Assembly: GCF_902809845.1 (NCBI RefSeq) | Contig: NZ_CADDWI010000013.1 | Span: forward strand, 1,210,114 to 1,274,113 | Source: Chelativorans sp. Marseille-P2723 | GTDB taxonomy: Bacteria; Pseudomonadota; Alphaproteobacteria; Rhizobiales; Rhizobiaceae | Length of the DNA stretch: 64,000 bases | Direction: 5' to 3' | Shown here: positions 62,675 to 64,000 of the stretch, one piece after another | Layout: every line of letters begins with the position of its first letter | How positions within the stretch are numbered: position 1 is the first letter of the stretch | Position numbers and translations under genes: made by a program | The notes under the pieces: model-generated | The model's database searches: none | What the model was told of the DNA's origin: nothing | The model's input: only the letters and a program-made list of their open reading frames with translations

Positions 62675-63949
62675 ATGGGTATCGAACTCACCCCGCGTGC
62701 GCGCGGGATCCTCGCCGTTCGCGCTGATTCCGGCAGCACCACAAAGATCCTCGCCGAACTGCAGAAGACTTTTGAGGACTTCAAACTCGAGCGCGACAAG
62801 GAGCTGGCCGACATCAAGGCCGGCATGGCCGATGTGGTGCAGACCGAAAAGGTCGACCGCATCAATGCCGAGATCACCTCGCTGCAAAAGGCGCTCGACG
62901 AAACCAACGCCATGCTGGCAGCGGTGAAGGTCGGTGGTGTCGGCCGGACGACCGATCCGGACAAGGCCGAACACGCGCAAGCCTTCGACCGCTTCTTCCG
63001 CCGCGGCGTCGATGCCGGCCTGCGTGATCTCGAGGTCAAGGCCAAGCTGACCACCCAGTCCGACCCCGATGGCGGCTATCTGGTGCCAGAAGAAACCGAA
63101 GCCGGCATCGATCGTGTTCTCGGCACGGTGTCGACGATCCGCTCGCTGGCCCGCACCATCTCGATCTCGACCAATATCTACAAGAAGCTGGTCAATATGG
63201 GCGGCGCAACGTCCGGATGGGTCGGCGAGGAACAGGATCGTCCTGGCACGGCCACGCCGACGTTGCGTGAGATCGCCATCAATACCGGCGAGATCTACGC
63301 AATGCCCGGCGCCACGCAAACCTCGCTCGACGATGCCCGCCTCGATCTGGCGGCATGGCTGGCCGACGAGGTGTCGATCGAGTTCGCCGAGCAGGAAGGG
63401 GCAGCCTTTGCCCATGGCGATGGCATCAACAAGCCGCGCGGCATTCTCGCCTATGACACGGTGGCGAATGCTTCCCATGTGTGGGGCAAGCTCGGCTTTA
63501 TTGCCTCGGGCAAAGCGGATGGCTTCCTGGCTGCGACCGCTTCGGTCAGTCCGGCCGACTGCCTGATCGATCTCTATTATGCGCTCAAGTCCGGCTACCG
63601 GAACGGGGCATCGTGGCTGATGTCGGATGCGACCATGAACACGGTGCGCAAGTTCAAGGATGCAGAAGGCGCTTATATCTGGGCACCGCCGTCGGGTGCT
63701 GCGGAAGTGGCCACCATCCTCGGCAAGCCGGTTCATACCGACGACAACATGCCGGCGGCCAGCGCCAGTGAGTTCCCGATTGCCTTCGGTGACTTCGCCC
63801 GCTCCTATCTGATCGTTGACCGCATCGGCATCCGGGTGCTGCGCGATCCGTTCACCAGTAAGCCGAACGTGCTGTTCTACACGACCAAGCGCGTCGGCGG
63901 CGGCGTGGTCAACTTCGAGGCGCTCAAGCTTCTGAAGATCAGCACCTGA
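62675..63949 (+). CDS. Phage major capsid protein, HK97 fold
   Basis: A 424-aa capsid precursor from ATG 62675 (TAGGAGATCC before it). Residues about 20-95 are a coiled-coil delta/scaffold domain (LAELQKTFEDFKLERDKELA); the mature shell begins near LTTQSDPDGGYLVPEE, with GDGINKPRGILAY and AYIWAPPSGAAEVATILGKPV typical of the HK97 family. The in-frame open reading extends upstream into the protease gene but is not the gene. Confidence 0.95.
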   Translation: MGIELTPRARGILAVRADSGSTTKILAELQKTFEDFKLERDKELADIKAGMADVVQTEKVDRINAEITSLQKALDETNAMLAAVKVGGVGRTTDPDKAEHAQAFDRFFRRGVDAGLRDLEVKAKLTTQSDPDGGYLVPEETEAGIDRVLGTVSTIRSLARTISISTNIYKKLVNMGGATSGWVGEEQDRPGTATPTLREIAINTGEIYAMPGATQTSLDDARLDLAAWLADEVSIEFAEQEGAAFAHGDGINKPRGILAYDTVANASHVWGKLGFIASGKADGFLAATASVSPADCLIDLYYALKSGYRNGASWLMSDATMNTVRKFKDAEGAYIWAPPSGAAEVATILGKPVHTDDNMPAASASEFPIAFGDFARSYLIVDRIGIRVLRDPFTSKPNVLFYTTKRVGGGVVNFEALKLLKIST

Positions 63950-64000
63950 TCACCGGCGTGATCCAGCAGCGGGCGGCCATCACACGGTCGAAGGACGGTC
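63950..64000 (+). other. Right edge: start of next phage gene region
   Basis: 51 bp after the capsid stop. No start codon can be judged here. By order, head-tail connector genes would be expected next. Confidence 0.4.

Overview
The window looks like the chromosome of an alphaproteobacterium of the order Hyphomicrobiales (Rhizobiales), probably Phyllobacteriaceae (Mesorhizobium/Chelativorans-like). The main support is the ATP-type pckA divergent from a chvI-chvG-hprK-EIIA-HPr cluster followed by ahcY, a tsaE-kinase fusion next to a MurU-type nucleotidyltransferase, and addB-addA-trxA. Species was not determined. DNA is GC-rich throughout, with a few AT-richer islands inside the mobile part.

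Region 1 (1-34,950) is ordinary core chromosome. It holds a stand-alone Lrp/AsnC ligand-binding protein (cut by the left edge), a Fur-family regulator, 6-phosphogluconate dehydrogenase, an Mrp-type Fe-S carrier ATPase, a CoxG-like protein, an IlvD/Edd sugar-acid dehydratase closest to D-xylonate dehydratase, a MocR regulator, pgi, a RidA protein, arfB and pckA. The ChvI/ChvG two-component system and the regulatory PTS (HprK, EIIA, HPr) follow, then ahcY and a PAS histidine kinase. After these come cell-wall recycling genes (AmgK-like kinase fused to TsaE, MurU), AddAB recombination nuclease, thioredoxin, RNase D, an M20 peptidase, a BMP-type binding protein and msrA.

Region 2 (34,953-46,545) starts at a tRNA-Ser(GGA) and is accessory DNA. 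After 650 bp without a gene there is a translationally coupled type III restriction-modification pair (mod-res), a decayed copy of a small HTH gene, and a baeRF-type release-factor-fold protein. Next, on the minus strand, is a four-gene integration module: a 56-aa protein, DUF2924, a large serine recombinase and the intact HTH gene. A 736-aa protein of unknown function is divergent from it. This stretch is the best place in the window to look for an undescribed, possibly defence-related, system.

Region 3 (46,550-64,000) is a tailed-phage genome, all on the plus strand and cut by the right edge. It runs in order: three short repeats and a start-codon hairpin, a Com-like zinc finger, a sigma-like protein, small early proteins, a RuvC-like resolvase, a PD-(D/E)XK nuclease, a probable DNA-binding protein, a primase-polymerase/helicase, an iteron-like repeat cluster, DUF6362, an AT-richer HNH-like cargo gene, HNH nuclease, a ParB-methyltransferase fusion, small membrane proteins, terminase subunits, portal, ClpP-like prohead protease and HK97-type capsid. 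The serine recombinase module of region 2 is probably the integration unit of this prophage. The type III R-M genes and the baeRF gene look like cargo between the tRNA and the phage.
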